Made by a program: the position numbers and the translations under genes. Under the pieces are notes generated by a model. It worked only from the letters and a program-made list of their open reading frames with translations, had not been told where the DNA came from and did no database searches. From positions 1 to 64,000 of the forward strand of contig NZ_BAUA01000110.1 in NCBI RefSeq assembly GCF_000710915.1: a stretch of 64,000 bases of DNA, read 5' to 3'. Positions 17,057-25,394 of the stretch are shown piece after piece (within the stretch, counting starts at the first letter, position 1; each line of letters starts with the position of its first letter). The stretch comes from Nocardia brasiliensis IFM 10847. Its GTDB lineage: Bacteria; Actinomycetota; Actinomycetes; Mycobacteriales; Mycobacteriaceae.

Positions 17057-17491
17057 TCAGCCTTCGACGGTGATACCCATCGAGCGAGCGGTGCCCGCGA
17101 TGATCTTCGCCGCCTGATCGATGTCGTTGGCGTTCAGATCTTCCTGCTTGGTCTTGGCGATCTCCCGGACCTGGTCCATGGTGACCTTCGCGACCTTGTT
17201 GCGGTGCGGCTCAGCCGAGCCCTTCTGCACACCGGCGGCCTTGAGCAGCAGCTTGGCGGCGGGCGGGGTCTTCAGCTTGAAGTCGAACGACCGGTCCTCG
17301 TACACCGAGATCTCGACCGGAATGACGTTGCCACGCTGCGACTCGGTCGCGGCGTTGTACGCCTTGCAGAACTCCATGATGTTGACGCCGTGCTGACCGA
17401 GCGCCGGACCCACCGGAGGGGCGGGGTTCGCCTGGCCGGCCTGGATCTGAAGCTTGATGATCCCGGCGAGCTTCTTCTTCTTGGGGGGCAT
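17057..17491 (-). CDS. rplK: ribosomal protein L11
   Basis: This 144-residue 50S protein of the GTPase-associated centre is the thiostrepton target region. It begins [20 protein letters not shown], contains the proline-containing [20 protein letters not shown] segment and ends with [20 protein letters not shown]. The start is the ATG at 17491. The spacer to nusG is 97 bases and to rplA 77, so nusG-rplK-rplA may be one transcript with secE. Confidence 0.98.
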
Positions 17492-17588
17492 CTTTCTTTC
17501 CTAGGTGTCTGTTTTCCTTGCTCTTTGCAAGTGCTGGCGTTGCGATCCGCGGCCGGGCAGGGTCTATCCGGCCATGGACGTAACAGGT

Positions 17589-18395
17589 CTAAATCTTCGC
17601 AACCTGGGTGAAGCCGAGCTCGACCGGGGTCTCGCGACCGAAGATCGAGACGAGCACCTTGAGCTTCTGCTGCTCGGCGTTGACCTCGGAGATGCTGGCG
17701 GGCAGCGTCGCGAACGGGCCGTCCATCACGGTCACCGACTCGCCGACCTCGAAATCGACCTCGATGGCGGGCTTGGCCACCGACTCCGCGGCGGACTCGG
17801 CGGTGCTCGCGGCCGCGGCGGCCGGCGCCTTCTTCTGCTGCGCGGCCGGGACCAGGAACTTCACCACGTCGTCGAGAGTCAGCGGGGACGGCCGCGAGGT
17901 GGCGCCGACGAATCCGGTGACACCGGGGGTGTTGCGCACCGCGCCCCACGACTCGTCGTTGAGTTCCATCCGGACCAGGATGTAGCCGGGCAGCACCTTG
18001 CGGTTGACGTTCTTGCGCTGGCCGTTCTTGATCTCGGTGACCTCTTCGGTCGGCACCTCGACCTGGAAGATGTAGTCCTCGAGGTCGAGGTTCTGCACGC
18101 GGGTCTCGAGGTTGGCCTTCACCTTGTTCTCGTAGCCGGCGTAGGAGTGGATGACGTACCAGTCACCGGGGGCGCGGCGCAGCGCGGCCTTCATCTCGGC
18201 GACCGGGTCGGCCGGCTCGGCGTCGACAGGAGCTTCGGGTGCGGCCGGCTCGGCGACCTCGGAGTCCACGTCCTCGGAGTCTTCGACGGTCGCGTCGGCC
18301 TCGGTGGACTCCGCCACCGCGTCGTCGACCGGGAACTCGTCGTGTGTGTCGTTCTCCGGGGTGCTCACTGGGGCACTCGCTTCCTGTGTCGTCAC
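17589..18395 (-). CDS. nusG: transcription antitermination factor NusG
   Basis: This 268-residue NusG has an acidic, low-complexity N-terminal extension (about 1-65), an NGN domain (GDWYVIHSYAGYENKVKANL to TPGVTGFVGA), an actinobacterial Ala-rich insertion (about 185-205) and a KOW domain (VTVMDGPFATLPASISEVNA). The start was set at the GTG at 18395 (VTTQEASAP) because AGAGGATGTAC places a ribosome-binding site at good distance; the ATG at 18401 sits directly against that site. It acts on RNA polymerase and couples it to ribosomes or Rho. It lies 91 bases after secE. Confidence 0.95.
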   Translation of the reverse strand: MTTQEASAPVSTPENDTHDEFPVDDAVAESTEADATVEDSEDVDSEVAEPAAPEAPVDAEPADPVAEMKAALRRAPGDWYVIHSYAGYENKVKANLETRVQNLDLEDYIFQVEVPTEEVTEIKNGQRKNVNRKVLPGYILVRMELNDESWGAVRNTPGVTGFVGATSRPSPLTLDDVVKFLVPAAQQKKAPAAAAASTAESAAESVAKPAIEVDFEVGESVTVMDGPFATLPASISEVNAEQQKLKVLVSIFGRETPVELGFTQVAKI

Positions 18396-18486
18396 GTACA
18401 TCCTCTGCGTGCCGGGCCGGGCGCGCGGCGGAACTACTCCGCCCGTCTCCGCCCCGGGATCGGCTGGCGGCGTCGGCGTCGAGCTA

Positions 18487-18876
18487 CTAGCCGAACAGCC
18501 AGTTGACACCCTTGATGAACGCCAGATCCAACCCACTGATGAACGCGACCATGAAAATCACGAACACCAGAACAACGCTCGTATAGGTGACCATCTGTTT
18601 CCGGTTGGGCCAGATCACCTTGCGCAGTTCCGCGATGACCTCGCGCAGGAACTTGATCAAACGCTTGAACGGGTTACCCGTCTTGCCGCGTTCGGCCCGA
18701 TCGGTCTTGGCTGCCTTACGCGACGAAGGACGATCGAGCGTGGCGATCGAGCCCGTGTCCGACGAGGTACCGCGGGTCCGCCGGGCGGATCGCTTGCCGC
18801 TGGGCCGAGCCACCGCGGCGGTGTCATCGCCATCGTCGGCATGCGAGCCGTGGCGAGTATCCCGCTCGTCGACCAC
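18487..18876 (-). CDS. secE: preprotein translocase subunit SecE
   Basis: This small subunit of the SecYEG channel has 129 residues with the chosen start. A long charged cytoplasmic N-terminal region precedes the conserved amphipathic helix and EVIAELRKVIWPNRKQM motif, and one membrane helix (VVLVFVIFMVAFISGLDLAF) closes the protein. The GTG at 18876 is preferred because GAAAGGATCGAC precedes it. An ATG at 18921 (MVARKNQHAS) is possible but has no visible ribosome-binding site and lies 22 bases from tRNA-Trp. The gene order tRNA-Trp, secE, nusG, rplK, rplA matches other actinobacteria. Confidence 0.93.
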   Translation of the reverse strand: MVDERDTRHGSHADDGDDTAAVARPSGKRSARRTRGTSSDTGSIATLDRPSSRKAAKTDRAERGKTGNPFKRLIKFLREVIAELRKVIWPNRKQMVTYTSVVLVFVIFMVAFISGLDLAFIKGVNWLFG

Positions 18877-18942
18877 GTCGATCCTTTCGTCGCTGGCATG
18901 CTGGTTCTTTCGAGCGACCATGCAAGCTGTCGCTACGGAAGG

Positions 18943-19015
<73 letters not shown>

Positions 19016-19286
19016 TCGGTTGGACCGTGTTGGCTGTCCAACCACTGTTCGATATTCAGTTGTACTCCGTTGTCACCACATGACACGCGCGCTGCCTTGG
19101 CAGTTGCCGGCCCCGTCGGCGAATCCTCGCGGACTCACCTGGAACCAGCCCTACAGAGCAGCGCGCAGCGGCTGGTGACCCCAGAAACCTCAGTGTACGT
19201 TACCGGCTGCGTCGTTAGCTAATCAGGGTCAGTCGACCAGGTCAGAACGGGTTCCCCAGTTCACTGTTCGGACCGACCCCGCCGGC

Positions 19287-20357
19287 TCACGACAGCTGCA
19301 CGGTGGCCGTTGCGCGCCCGAAGATCTTGCGCCCCGCCGACTTCGCCACGATGGCGACGACCGCGGTCCGCGTCTCCGGATCCACGGACTTCACCTTACC
19401 GGTGAATTCGATCTCGGCGGCCTCATCGGTCCCCACATACACCGGACTGGTGAAGCGGACGTTGTACTCCTTGACCGCGCCGGGATCGCCGAGCCACGAG
19501 GTGACGAAGCCGCCGCCCAGGCCCATGGTGAGCATGCCGTGCGCGACCACGTTGTCCAGGCCGACCAGCTTGACGACGTCGTCGCTCCAGTGGATCGGGT
19601 TGGCGTCGCCGGAAACGCCGGCGTAGTTCACCAGATCGCCACGCGTGAGCCGGACGGTGCGGGCGGGCAGCTCGTCGCCGACCGCGACGCTGTCGAAGCT
19701 CAACGCGCGCTTGCTCGGGGTGATCTCGGGCACCGAGGCGATCGGCGTCGGCGTCGCGGCGGACTGGATCGCGCGCGGCCGATGTTGCGGCGCGTCCTCG
19801 CCGATGCCGTGCATCAGCACGTTGCGCACCGCGTCGTTGAGATTGGGGTCGATATCGCCGCCGCTGCGCCCGATCAGCGTGGTGTAGGTGGTGAGCACCA
19901 GCTCGTCGTTCTGCGCGGTGACGATGTTCTTGGTGACGATGATGTCGCCGCCGAAGGCCTGCCGGAACGAATGCAGGTGCACGTCGCAGACCAGCTGATC
20001 GCCGACCCGGATCGGGCGGTGGAACTCCAGGATCTGGTCGGTCTGCATGATCTGGCTCAGGTCGTAGCCCGTGACGATCTGCTCGAACAGCTTGCGCTGG
20101 GCCAGAATGCCGACCAGGGAGATGAAGGTGAGCGGCGCGAGCAGGCCGTCGTAGCCGTACTCCTGCGCGAGGTCCTCGTCCCAGTGCACCGGGTGGTAGT
20201 CCTGCACGGCGCGCGCGTATTCGCGCACCTTCTCGCGGCCGACCTCGTAGTAGTCGTCGACGCGATAGTGGTGACCGACCATGGCCGCGGCGTGCGCGGC
20301 GGGGTCCGATGTCTCGTCCGCCTGAACCGCTTCGTCTGTACCGGTGTTGATTGTCAC
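19287..20357 (-). CDS. hadAB: fused (3R)-hydroxyacyl-ACP dehydratase HadA-HadB
   Basis: This 356-residue protein joins two hotdog domains. Residues about 25-170 match HadA/HadC type (YEVGREKVREYARAVQ, GLLAPLTFISLVG, IVTKNIVTAQ); residues about 215-356 match HadB (LVNYAGVSGDANPIHW, AHGMLTMGLGGGFVTSWLGD). In mycobacteria these are separate subunits of the FAS-II dehydratase that elongates meromycolate chains. The HadB half keeps the catalytic D-x4-H (GDANPIHW); unusually, the N-terminal half also shows D-x4-H (QDYHPVHW). The GTG at 20357 has TACAGT ending six bases upstream on the minus strand and no ribosome-binding site, so the mRNA is probably leaderless. No hadC gene follows. Confidence 0.92.
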   Translation of the reverse strand: MTINTGTDEAVQADETSDPAAHAAAMVGHHYRVDDYYEVGREKVREYARAVQDYHPVHWDEDLAQEYGYDGLLAPLTFISLVGILAQRKLFEQIVTGYDLSQIMQTDQILEFHRPIRVGDQLVCDVHLHSFRQAFGGDIIVTKNIVTAQNDELVLTTYTTLIGRSGGDIDPNLNDAVRNVLMHGIGEDAPQHRPRAIQSAATPTPIASVPEITPSKRALSFDSVAVGDELPARTVRLTRGDLVNYAGVSGDANPIHWSDDVVKLVGLDNVVAHGMLTMGLGGGFVTSWLGDPGAVKEYNVRFTSPVYVGTDEAAEIEFTGKVKSVDPETRTAVVAIVAKSAGRKIFGRATATVQLS

Positions 20358-20500
20358 GGGTGGACTGTACCTATCTGACCCCGTCGCCCGGAGTCGGCGG
20401 AGCGGGAACGACTACGCCGTAGAAGCGCTCGGCTCCGTCGTTACCGCGTTGGCGGCTGTAACTCTGGTCGCGCTCACTGACTTACCGCTCCGGACCGTGA

Positions 20501-20539
20501 AATGCGTCAGGGCCGGACATATCGTCCGGCCCTCGCATT
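20501..20539 (-). terminator. hairpin between rpmG and hadAB
   Basis: GGGCCGGAC and GTCCGGCCC (20510-20518, 20524-20532) pair around an ATATC loop and are extended by AATGCG/CGCATT outside a small internal bulge. It lies 76 bases after rpmG on the minus strand and well upstream of hadAB. No T-run follows, so strength is uncertain. Confidence 0.6.
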
Positions 20540-20614
20540 GGCACGTTCCGAGATTACCGAGAGCGACTCACGCTCCCGGCGCCGATCCCACGCGGCAGCT
20601 TCACGCGTGGCGGA

Positions 20615-20785
20615 CTAGCGGGATTCTTTGTGTCCCCGGTGCGTGCCGCAGTTCGGGCAGAACTTCTTCAGCTCCAGCCGATCCGGGTCGTTGCGCCGGT
20701 TCTTCTTGGTGATGTAGTTGCGGTGCTTGCACTGCTCGCAGGCCAAGGTGATCTTTGGCCGGACATCGGTGGACTTCGCGGCCAC
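20615..20785 (-). CDS. rpmG: ribosomal protein L33
   Basis: This 56-residue 50S protein begins VAAKSTDVRPKITLACEQC and ends CGTHRGHKESR. Two CxxC pairs (CEQC and CPNC) mark the zinc-binding version. The GTG at 20785 is preceded by AAGGAATATC. It sits between tRNA-Met and hadAB, the arrangement known for rpmG2 in mycobacteria. It is short enough to be missed by ORF callers with a 60-codon limit. Confidence 0.96.
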   Translation of the reverse strand: MAAKSTDVRPKITLACEQCKHRNYITKKNRRNDPDRLELKKFCPNCGTHRGHKESR

Positions 20786-20828
20786 GATATTCCTTCTTTC
20801 GGGTCAACCAGATGGTCTGATCGGTCTT

Positions 20829-20904
20829 TGGTAGCGATGGCCGGACTTGAACCGGCGACACAACGATTATGAGTCGTTTGCTCTACCGACTGAGCTACAC
20901 CGCC
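20829..20904 (-). tRNA. tRNA-Met (CAT), elongator
   Basis: The minus strand reads GGCGGTGTAGCTCAGTCGG and ends CATCGCTACCA, with CCA encoded. The anticodon CAT is at 20869-20871 in CTCATAA. G-U pairs occur in the acceptor stem at positions 1-72 and 5-68. The G1-U72 end and lack of three consecutive G-C pairs in the anticodon stem argue for the elongator type. Confidence 0.95.
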
Positions 20905-20975
20905 ACGGGGTCGCATTGCCTGGTGCCGCGCCCAACCTTGGAGATGCCGAGTCGGTCACCACCGGCAATCCGGCG

Positions 20976-21048
20976 AGCCCCCTAACGGAATCGAACCGTT
21001 GACCTTTTCCTTACCATGGAAACGCTCTGCCGACTGAGCTAAGGGGGC
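20976..21048 (-). tRNA. tRNA-Thr (GGT)
   Basis: The minus strand starts GCCCCCTTAGCTCAG and ends AGGGGGCT; the 7-bp acceptor stem is perfect. The anticodon stem TTTCC/GGAAA holds the loop ATGGTAA, giving GGT. CCA is not encoded. It precedes tRNA-Met and rpmG on the same strand. Confidence 0.96.
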
Positions 21049-21189
21049 ATGACTACTTTCGCACCGAGCTCCGAACACTCGACCCCGGCGCGGCGAAGTC
21101 TTGAACGAGATTACACACCTTCGGGTCCGGACTCCAAACCGTGTGGTCAGAGCCGGTTTGCGGCCGCCCGGCGAGCGGCCGCGGGCGAC

Positions 21190-21681
21190 CTACCGGTAGT
21201 TGACGAACTGCAGGGCGATGCCGAAATCCTCGCCCTTGAGCAGAGCGATCACGGCCTGCAGATCATCGCGCTTCTTGCTCGACACCCGCAGTTCCTCGCC
21301 CTGGATCTGCGCCTTGACCCCCTTGGGCCCCTCGTCGCGGATCTTTTTGGTGATCTTCTTCGCATGCTCGGTGTCGATGCCCTGCACCAGCGAGCCGGTG
21401 ATCTTGTACGTCTTGCCCGAGGCGACGGGCTCGCCCGCGTCGAAGGCCTTGAGCGAGATATCGCGGCGGATCAGCTTCTCCTTGAACACGTCCAACGCCG
21501 CCTTGACCCGCTCCTCGGCCTCGGCGGTCAGCACGATCTTGTCCTCACCGGACCACTCGATGCCGGCGCCGGTGCCACGGAAGTCGTAGCGGGTGGTCAG
21601 CTCCTTCTCCGCTTGATGCAGAGCATTGTCGACCTCCTGACGGTCGACCTTGCTGACAACATCGAAAGACGAATCGGCCAC
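21190..21681 (-). CDS. yajQ: YajQ family nucleotide-binding protein
   Basis: This 163-residue protein is of the YajQ (DUF520) family, which has two ferredoxin-like halves and is reported to bind nucleic acid or cyclic di-GMP in some bacteria. It begins VADSSFDVVSKVDRQEVDNA, carries YDFRGTGAGIEW and ends GEDFGIALQFVNYR. The GTG at 21681 is preceded by AGGAGCGAAGT; the upstream open frame to 21723 lacks this support. It is a single gene upstream of tRNA-Thr on the same strand. Its physiological role in actinobacteria is not established. Confidence 0.95.
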   Translation of the reverse strand: MADSSFDVVSKVDRQEVDNALHQAEKELTTRYDFRGTGAGIEWSGEDKIVLTAEAEERVKAALDVFKEKLIRRDISLKAFDAGEPVASGKTYKITGSLVQGIDTEHAKKITKKIRDEGPKGVKAQIQGEELRVSSKKRDDLQAVIALLKGEDFGIALQFVNYR

Positions 21682-21851
21682 ACTTCGCTCCTGTCCTGAC
21701 GGTTCCCATGGAGGCACGTTCACCGGGTGAACCGGTCACGTCAGTTCTACCCGACGACGCGACGCCACCCGTCCCGCATGGCCGATAGCCAGGCGGTTTG
21801 CATTAGGGGTGGAGGTTCGATGTATTCTGCTCAGCGCGCCGAAAGCGCGAC

Positions 21852-21934
21852 GGCAGATTGCCCGAGCGGCCAATGGGAGCGGACTGTAAATCCGTCGGCG
21901 AAAGCCTACGTAGGTTCGAATCCTACATCTGCCA
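21852..21934 (+). tRNA. tRNA-Tyr (GTA)
   Basis: This is an 83-base class II tRNA with GGCAGAT/ATCTGCC acceptor arms, anticodon GTA in CTGTAAA, and a long variable arm (GTCGGCGAAAGCCTAC region). The T-arm is GTAGG TTCGAAT CCTAC. The discriminator is A; CCA is only partly present. It is followed by a strong terminator. Confidence 0.97.
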
Positions 21935-21941
21935 CCGAATG

Positions 21942-21978
21942 CCCCCGTCGATCCTGGATCGGCGGGGGTATTTCGTTT
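21942..21978 (+). terminator. tRNA-Tyr terminator
   Basis: A 12-bp stem (CCCCCGTCGATC, one G-U pair) with a 3-base loop at 21942-21968 is followed by TATTTCGTTT. It begins eight bases after the tRNA. Confidence 0.85.
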
Positions 21979-22020
21979 CCGCGACCCCGACACGAGGATT
22001 CCCAGCGACCGCGGACGCGG

Positions 22021-22485
22021 TCAGCCCCGCAGCGTGGCCGGATCGGTCGCGTTCGACGTCGCCACGAGCGTCTCCTCCTCGTAGCGCAGATGGGATTCCA
22101 AATCCATTGCGATACGGTCGAATTCGATCACGAGCCGGTCACGGTCCGGGGCCGCGAGCAATCGGCGCGAAGCGGCGAGCGCGGCGGCGACCACCGCGTG
22201 CTCGCGCTGCAATCGCTCGACCACCGGGGCCAGTTCCGGATGCCGGCGGGCCAGCGCCGGAAACACCCGATCCTCGTTGCCGTGATGCTCCCGCAGCGCG
22301 CCACAGAACGCGACGCAGTGGCTCAGCAAATCGTTTGGCAGACTTGATATCTCAGCCGCCTCCGGGTCGGTGAGCCGGTCTCGGATCGCGGCGAGATCGC
22401 GGCGCTACCCCGCGTGCACGGCCCGCAGATGATCACCGAGGGCCACGGCCCGCTGCGGGCTCACGGCGGGCATCGGATCGGTCAT
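22021..22485 (-). pseudogene. hemerythrin-like HHE protein, interrupted by an amber codon
   Basis: From the ATG at 22485, which has GGGAGGACCTGACC before it, the frame reads MTDPMPAVSPQRAVALG then DHLRAVHAG, a TAG at 22405-22407, and continues in the same frame as RRDLAAIRDRLTDPEAAE, HHGNEDRVFPAL, REHAVVAAAL and HLRYEEETL. These histidine/glutamate blocks are the iron-binding pattern of hemerythrin-like proteins, with H of DHLRAVH being the expected first ligand. The stop therefore falls inside one continuous coding frame. A shortened protein from the TTG at 22329 would lack the first ligands. It is divergent from the MarR gene, with operator-like boxes between. Confidence 0.75.
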
Positions 22486-22557
22486 GGTCAGGTCCTCCCG
22501 AATCGCTATCCGGCACAGCGCGCGCGGGCGCTAGCCTGGTCGGAGAGTGTAATTTTG

Positions 22558-22588
22558 CTTTGGTAGCAAAGTAGCTTTATAAACAAAG
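22558..22588. promoter_or_regulatory. tandem MarR-type operator boxes
   Basis: Two 14-bp boxes of the form CTTTnnnnnnAAAG lie in the divergent spacer: CTTTGGTAGCAAAG (22558-22571) and CTTTATAAACAAAG (22575-22588), centre distance 17 bp. They stand 20-50 bases upstream of the MarR gene and 73-103 bases upstream of the hemerythrin gene, in a locally AT-rich patch. They are likely sites for the adjacent MarR protein; this is inferred from symmetry and position. Confidence 0.6.
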
Positions 22589-22608
22589 GCTATTGAGAGG
22601 CGGCGGAG

Positions 22609-23082
22609 ATGTCAACGGGTCGGCGGGCCGGCGCGGGCATGGCGGTGGAAGAGAGCGTCCGGAGCCTGCTGCTGCTCATGCCACGGGTGGTCGGACGGGC
22701 GAAGAAGATGCGCGTTCCCGAAGAGCTGCAATCGTTTTCGCTGGCGCCCCGGCATCTGTCGCTACTGGCGAACCTGGTTTTCGAGGGCCCGATGCCGGTC
22801 AACGATCTGGCCGCGCGGCTCGAGGTCGCGCCCACCACGGTGAGCCTCATGGTGAGCGATCTGTGCAAACAGGGTGTGCTGGAACGGCGCTCGGACGAGG
22901 CCGATCGCCGGCGCACGATCGTCGCGATCGCCGCGGCGCACCAGAAGTCGGTCAACGACTGGCTCGGCGGCAGCGCGCGGGCGTGGCGGAAGGTGCTGGC
23001 GCCGTTGGACGCCGAACAGCGCAGGCTCTTCGTGGACACGCTGCGCGCCTACGAGGACGAGCTGGCGGCCGAACACGAGTGA
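22609..23082 (+). CDS. MarR-family transcriptional regulator
   Basis: This 157-residue winged-helix dimeric regulator has its helix-turn-helix at about 64-85 (VNDLAARLEVAPTTVSLMVSDL) and the wing LERRSDEADRRRTIV (about 91-105). N- and C-terminal helices form the dimer interface. ATG at 22609 has GGCGGAG just upstream. Divergent from the broken hemerythrin gene with tandem symmetric boxes between, so it probably controls itself and its neighbour. Its ligand is unknown. Confidence 0.9.
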   Translation: MSTGRRAGAGMAVEESVRSLLLLMPRVVGRAKKMRVPEELQSFSLAPRHLSLLANLVFEGPMPVNDLAARLEVAPTTVSLMVSDLCKQGVLERRSDEADRRRTIVAIAAAHQKSVNDWLGGSARAWRKVLAPLDAEQRRLFVDTLRAYEDELAAEHE

Positions 23083-23096
23083 GCGGCGTGGCGCGC

Positions 23097-23966
23097 TCAG
23101 TAGTCGCGCCTGCCCCCGGCCATGTCCTCCAGCCGAGCGATCCGGTCGGCCATCGGCGGATGGGTGGAGAACCACCGGGCGGCCCGCTCACCGGCCCGGA
23201 AGGGGTTGGCGATCATCAGGTGCGACTGGGCGGTCAATTGCGGCTCCGGCGGCAAAGGGGCGGCCTGCACGCCGCGCTCCAGCTTGCGCAGCGCCGACGC
23301 GAGCGCCAGCGGGTCACCGGTGAGCTCGGCGCCGGACTGGTCCGCCTGGTACTCCCGGGAGCGGGAAACGGCCAGTTTGATCAGGCTCGCCGCGATCGGC
23401 CCGAGCAGCGAGACGAGCAGCACCCCGAGCATATTCGGGCCCTCGCCGTTGCGGTTGCCACCGAACGCCGAGGCGAAGAAGGCCAGGTTGGCCAGGCCGG
23501 AGATGACCGCGGCGAGCGCACCCGCGACCGACGAGATGAGGATGTCGCGGTTGTAGACGTGCGAGAGTTCGTGACCGAGCACGGCCCGCAGCTCGCGTTC
23601 GTCGAGGATCTGCAGGATGCCGCTGGTACAGCAGACCGCCGCGTGCCGCGGGTTGCGGCCGGTGGCGAAGGCGTTGGGCGCGTTGGTGGGGCTGATGTAG
23701 AGCCGCGGCATCGGCTGCCGGGCGGTGGTCGCCAGCTCGCGCACGATGCGATAGATCACCGGCGCCTCCAGCTCGCTCACCGGCTGCGCGTGCATGGCCT
23801 TCAACGCGAGCTTGTCGCTGTTGAAGTACGCGTACGCGTTCATGCCGACGGCCAGCAGGATGGCGATGATCAGGATCGTCGGACTGCGGAACATCGCACC
23901 GGCGAACACGATCAGCGCCGAAAGGCCGATCATCAATCCGAACGTCTTCAACCCGTTCGCATACAC
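23097..23966 (-). CDS. htpX: HtpX-type membrane zinc metalloprotease
   Basis: This 289-residue M48 protease is involved in membrane protein quality control. The zinc motif HELSH is at about 131-135, with the third-ligand region SRSREYQADQSGA. Two membrane segments precede it (LKTFGLMIGLSALIVFAGAMF and ILIIAILLAVGMNAYAYF) and two more follow. RNPRHAAVCCTSGIL and FSTHPPMADRIARLE are family hallmarks. The GTG at 23966 (VYANGLKTFG) has AGAGGCGGGACA before it; an open frame to 24029 is less likely. In mycobacteria htpX also neighbours the polyprenyl synthase. Confidence 0.95.
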   Translation of the reverse strand: MYANGLKTFGLMIGLSALIVFAGAMFRSPTILIIAILLAVGMNAYAYFNSDKLALKAMHAQPVSELEAPVIYRIVRELATTARQPMPRLYISPTNAPNAFATGRNPRHAAVCCTSGILQILDERELRAVLGHELSHVYNRDILISSVAGALAAVISGLANLAFFASAFGGNRNGEGPNMLGVLLVSLLGPIAASLIKLAVSRSREYQADQSGAELTGDPLALASALRKLERGVQAAPLPPEPQLTAQSHLMIANPFRAGERAARWFSTHPPMADRIARLEDMAGGRRDY

Positions 23967-24205
23967 TGTCCCGCCTCTCCGCGTATTCAGGCCAGACTCG
24001 CCTGCCGCAAGACTTACGTTGGCGCCCACCGGGAGGGGTGCGACGTCGAGTTCGCCCGTACCCGGCGAGTTACCCGTGTACTGACGAAATCAGTTGCCGA
24101 GTGGCATTCGCTTCCGCGAATCCCCACTAACCGGCCGATTGCATCACACGAGGTCAACGACGACGACTCGGCAAAGGTTCCTCGGCGACTCGCACAACGA
24201 GTACT

Positions 24206-25228
24206 TCAGCCGACGCGTTCGATGGTGTAGCGGACCAGGCGCTCGAGGGCGTCGTTGGCCGGGCCCTGCGGCAGCGCGGAGAGCTCGGCGTGCGCGAGGT
24301 CGGCGTAGCCGTGCAGCTTCTCCTTGGCCAGCACCATGCCGTGCGAGCGGCCGAGCAGTTCGAGCGCCTCTTCGACCTCGGCGTCGGTGCCGAGCGGCTG
24401 GGCGAGCAGCTTGCGCAGCCGGTCGCCGTCGGCGCCCTCGTCGCGCAGCGCGTACAGCACGGGCAGGGTGTGCACGCCCTCGCGCAGGTCGGTGCCCGGG
24501 GTCTTGCCGGACTGCTCGGTGGCCGAGGAGATGTCGATGATGTCGTCGGAGATCTGGAAGGCGGTGCCGACCGCGTCGCCGAGCCGGGCGAGCCGCTCGA
24601 CATGATCCAGCGAAGCCCCCGAGAAGGTGCCGCCGAAGCGCCCCGCGGCCGCGATGAGCGAACCGGTCTTCTCCCACACCACGCGCAGGTAGTGCTCGAC
24701 CGGATCCTGGGTCTCGCGGGCCCCCATGGTCTCGCGCATCTGGCCGGTGACCAGCTCGGCGAAGGTTTCGGCGATGATCCGCACGGCGTCGGGACCCAGG
24801 GTGGAGGTCAGTCGCGAGGCGTGTGCGAACAGGTAGTCGCCGGCCAGGATGGCGATGTTGTTGCCCCAGCGCGAGTTCACGCTCGGGGCGCCGCGGCGCA
24901 TGGTGGCCTCGTCCATCACGTCGTCGTGGTACAGCGTGGCCAGGTGCACCAGTTCCACAACGGTGCCCGCGGTGACGAGCGCGGGGTCGCTCGCACGCGG
25001 GCCCAGCTGACCGGTCAGCAGGGTGAACAGCGGACGGAAGCGCTTGCCGCCGGCCTTGGCCAGGTGCAGGGCCGCCTCTTGCAGGAACTCCTCGCCGTCG
25101 GACAGCTCGGCGACCAAGAGTTTCTCGACCTCTTCCAGGCCGGCGCGCACGGTCGCGGCGAGTTCGGTGTCACCGAGATCGACCCCGGCGACCACCGTGC
25201 TCTCGTCCGTAACAGCCGATGTGCTCAT
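24206..25228 (-). CDS. grcC: long-chain polyprenyl diphosphate synthase (menaquinone side chain)
   Basis: This 340-residue trans-prenyltransferase adds isopentenyl units to an allylic diphosphate. The first Asp-rich motif is LYHDDVMDEATMRRG (near residue 100) and the second is FQISDDIIDIS (near 230), with GGKRFRPLF near the N terminus. ATG at 25228 follows GGGAGAAGAA. It lies divergent from menJ and next to htpX, as grcC1 does in mycobacteria, so it most likely makes the octa- or nonaprenyl tail of menaquinone. Product length cannot be read with certainty. Confidence 0.92.
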   Translation of the reverse strand: MSTSAVTDESTVVAGVDLGDTELAATVRAGLEEVEKLLVAELSDGEEFLQEAALHLAKAGGKRFRPLFTLLTGQLGPRASDPALVTAGTVVELVHLATLYHDDVMDEATMRRGAPSVNSRWGNNIAILAGDYLFAHASRLTSTLGPDAVRIIAETFAELVTGQMRETMGARETQDPVEHYLRVVWEKTGSLIAAAGRFGGTFSGASLDHVERLARLGDAVGTAFQISDDIIDISSATEQSGKTPGTDLREGVHTLPVLYALRDEGADGDRLRKLLAQPLGTDAEVEEALELLGRSHGMVLAKEKLHGYADLAHAELSALPQGPANDALERLVRYTIERVG

Positions 25229-25394
25229 TTCTTCTCCCGCCGATGCGTCCGACCCCACGGTAGAGAACCTAGCGTGTCCTCAGCCGATGGCCCATGAACA
25301 CCGTCACTATGCGGTGTATCAGACACTTTGGCACACCATTTTCGGTGCGCCGCGCGCGCCCGCGCCCCCGGGGACCCGTGCAAGTATTGAAGTC

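Noticed and set aside
22405..22407. programmed amber read-through or pyrrolysine insertion in the hemerythrin gene
   Set aside because: No pyl genes or supporting RNA structure can be seen in the window; a nonsense mutation is simpler.
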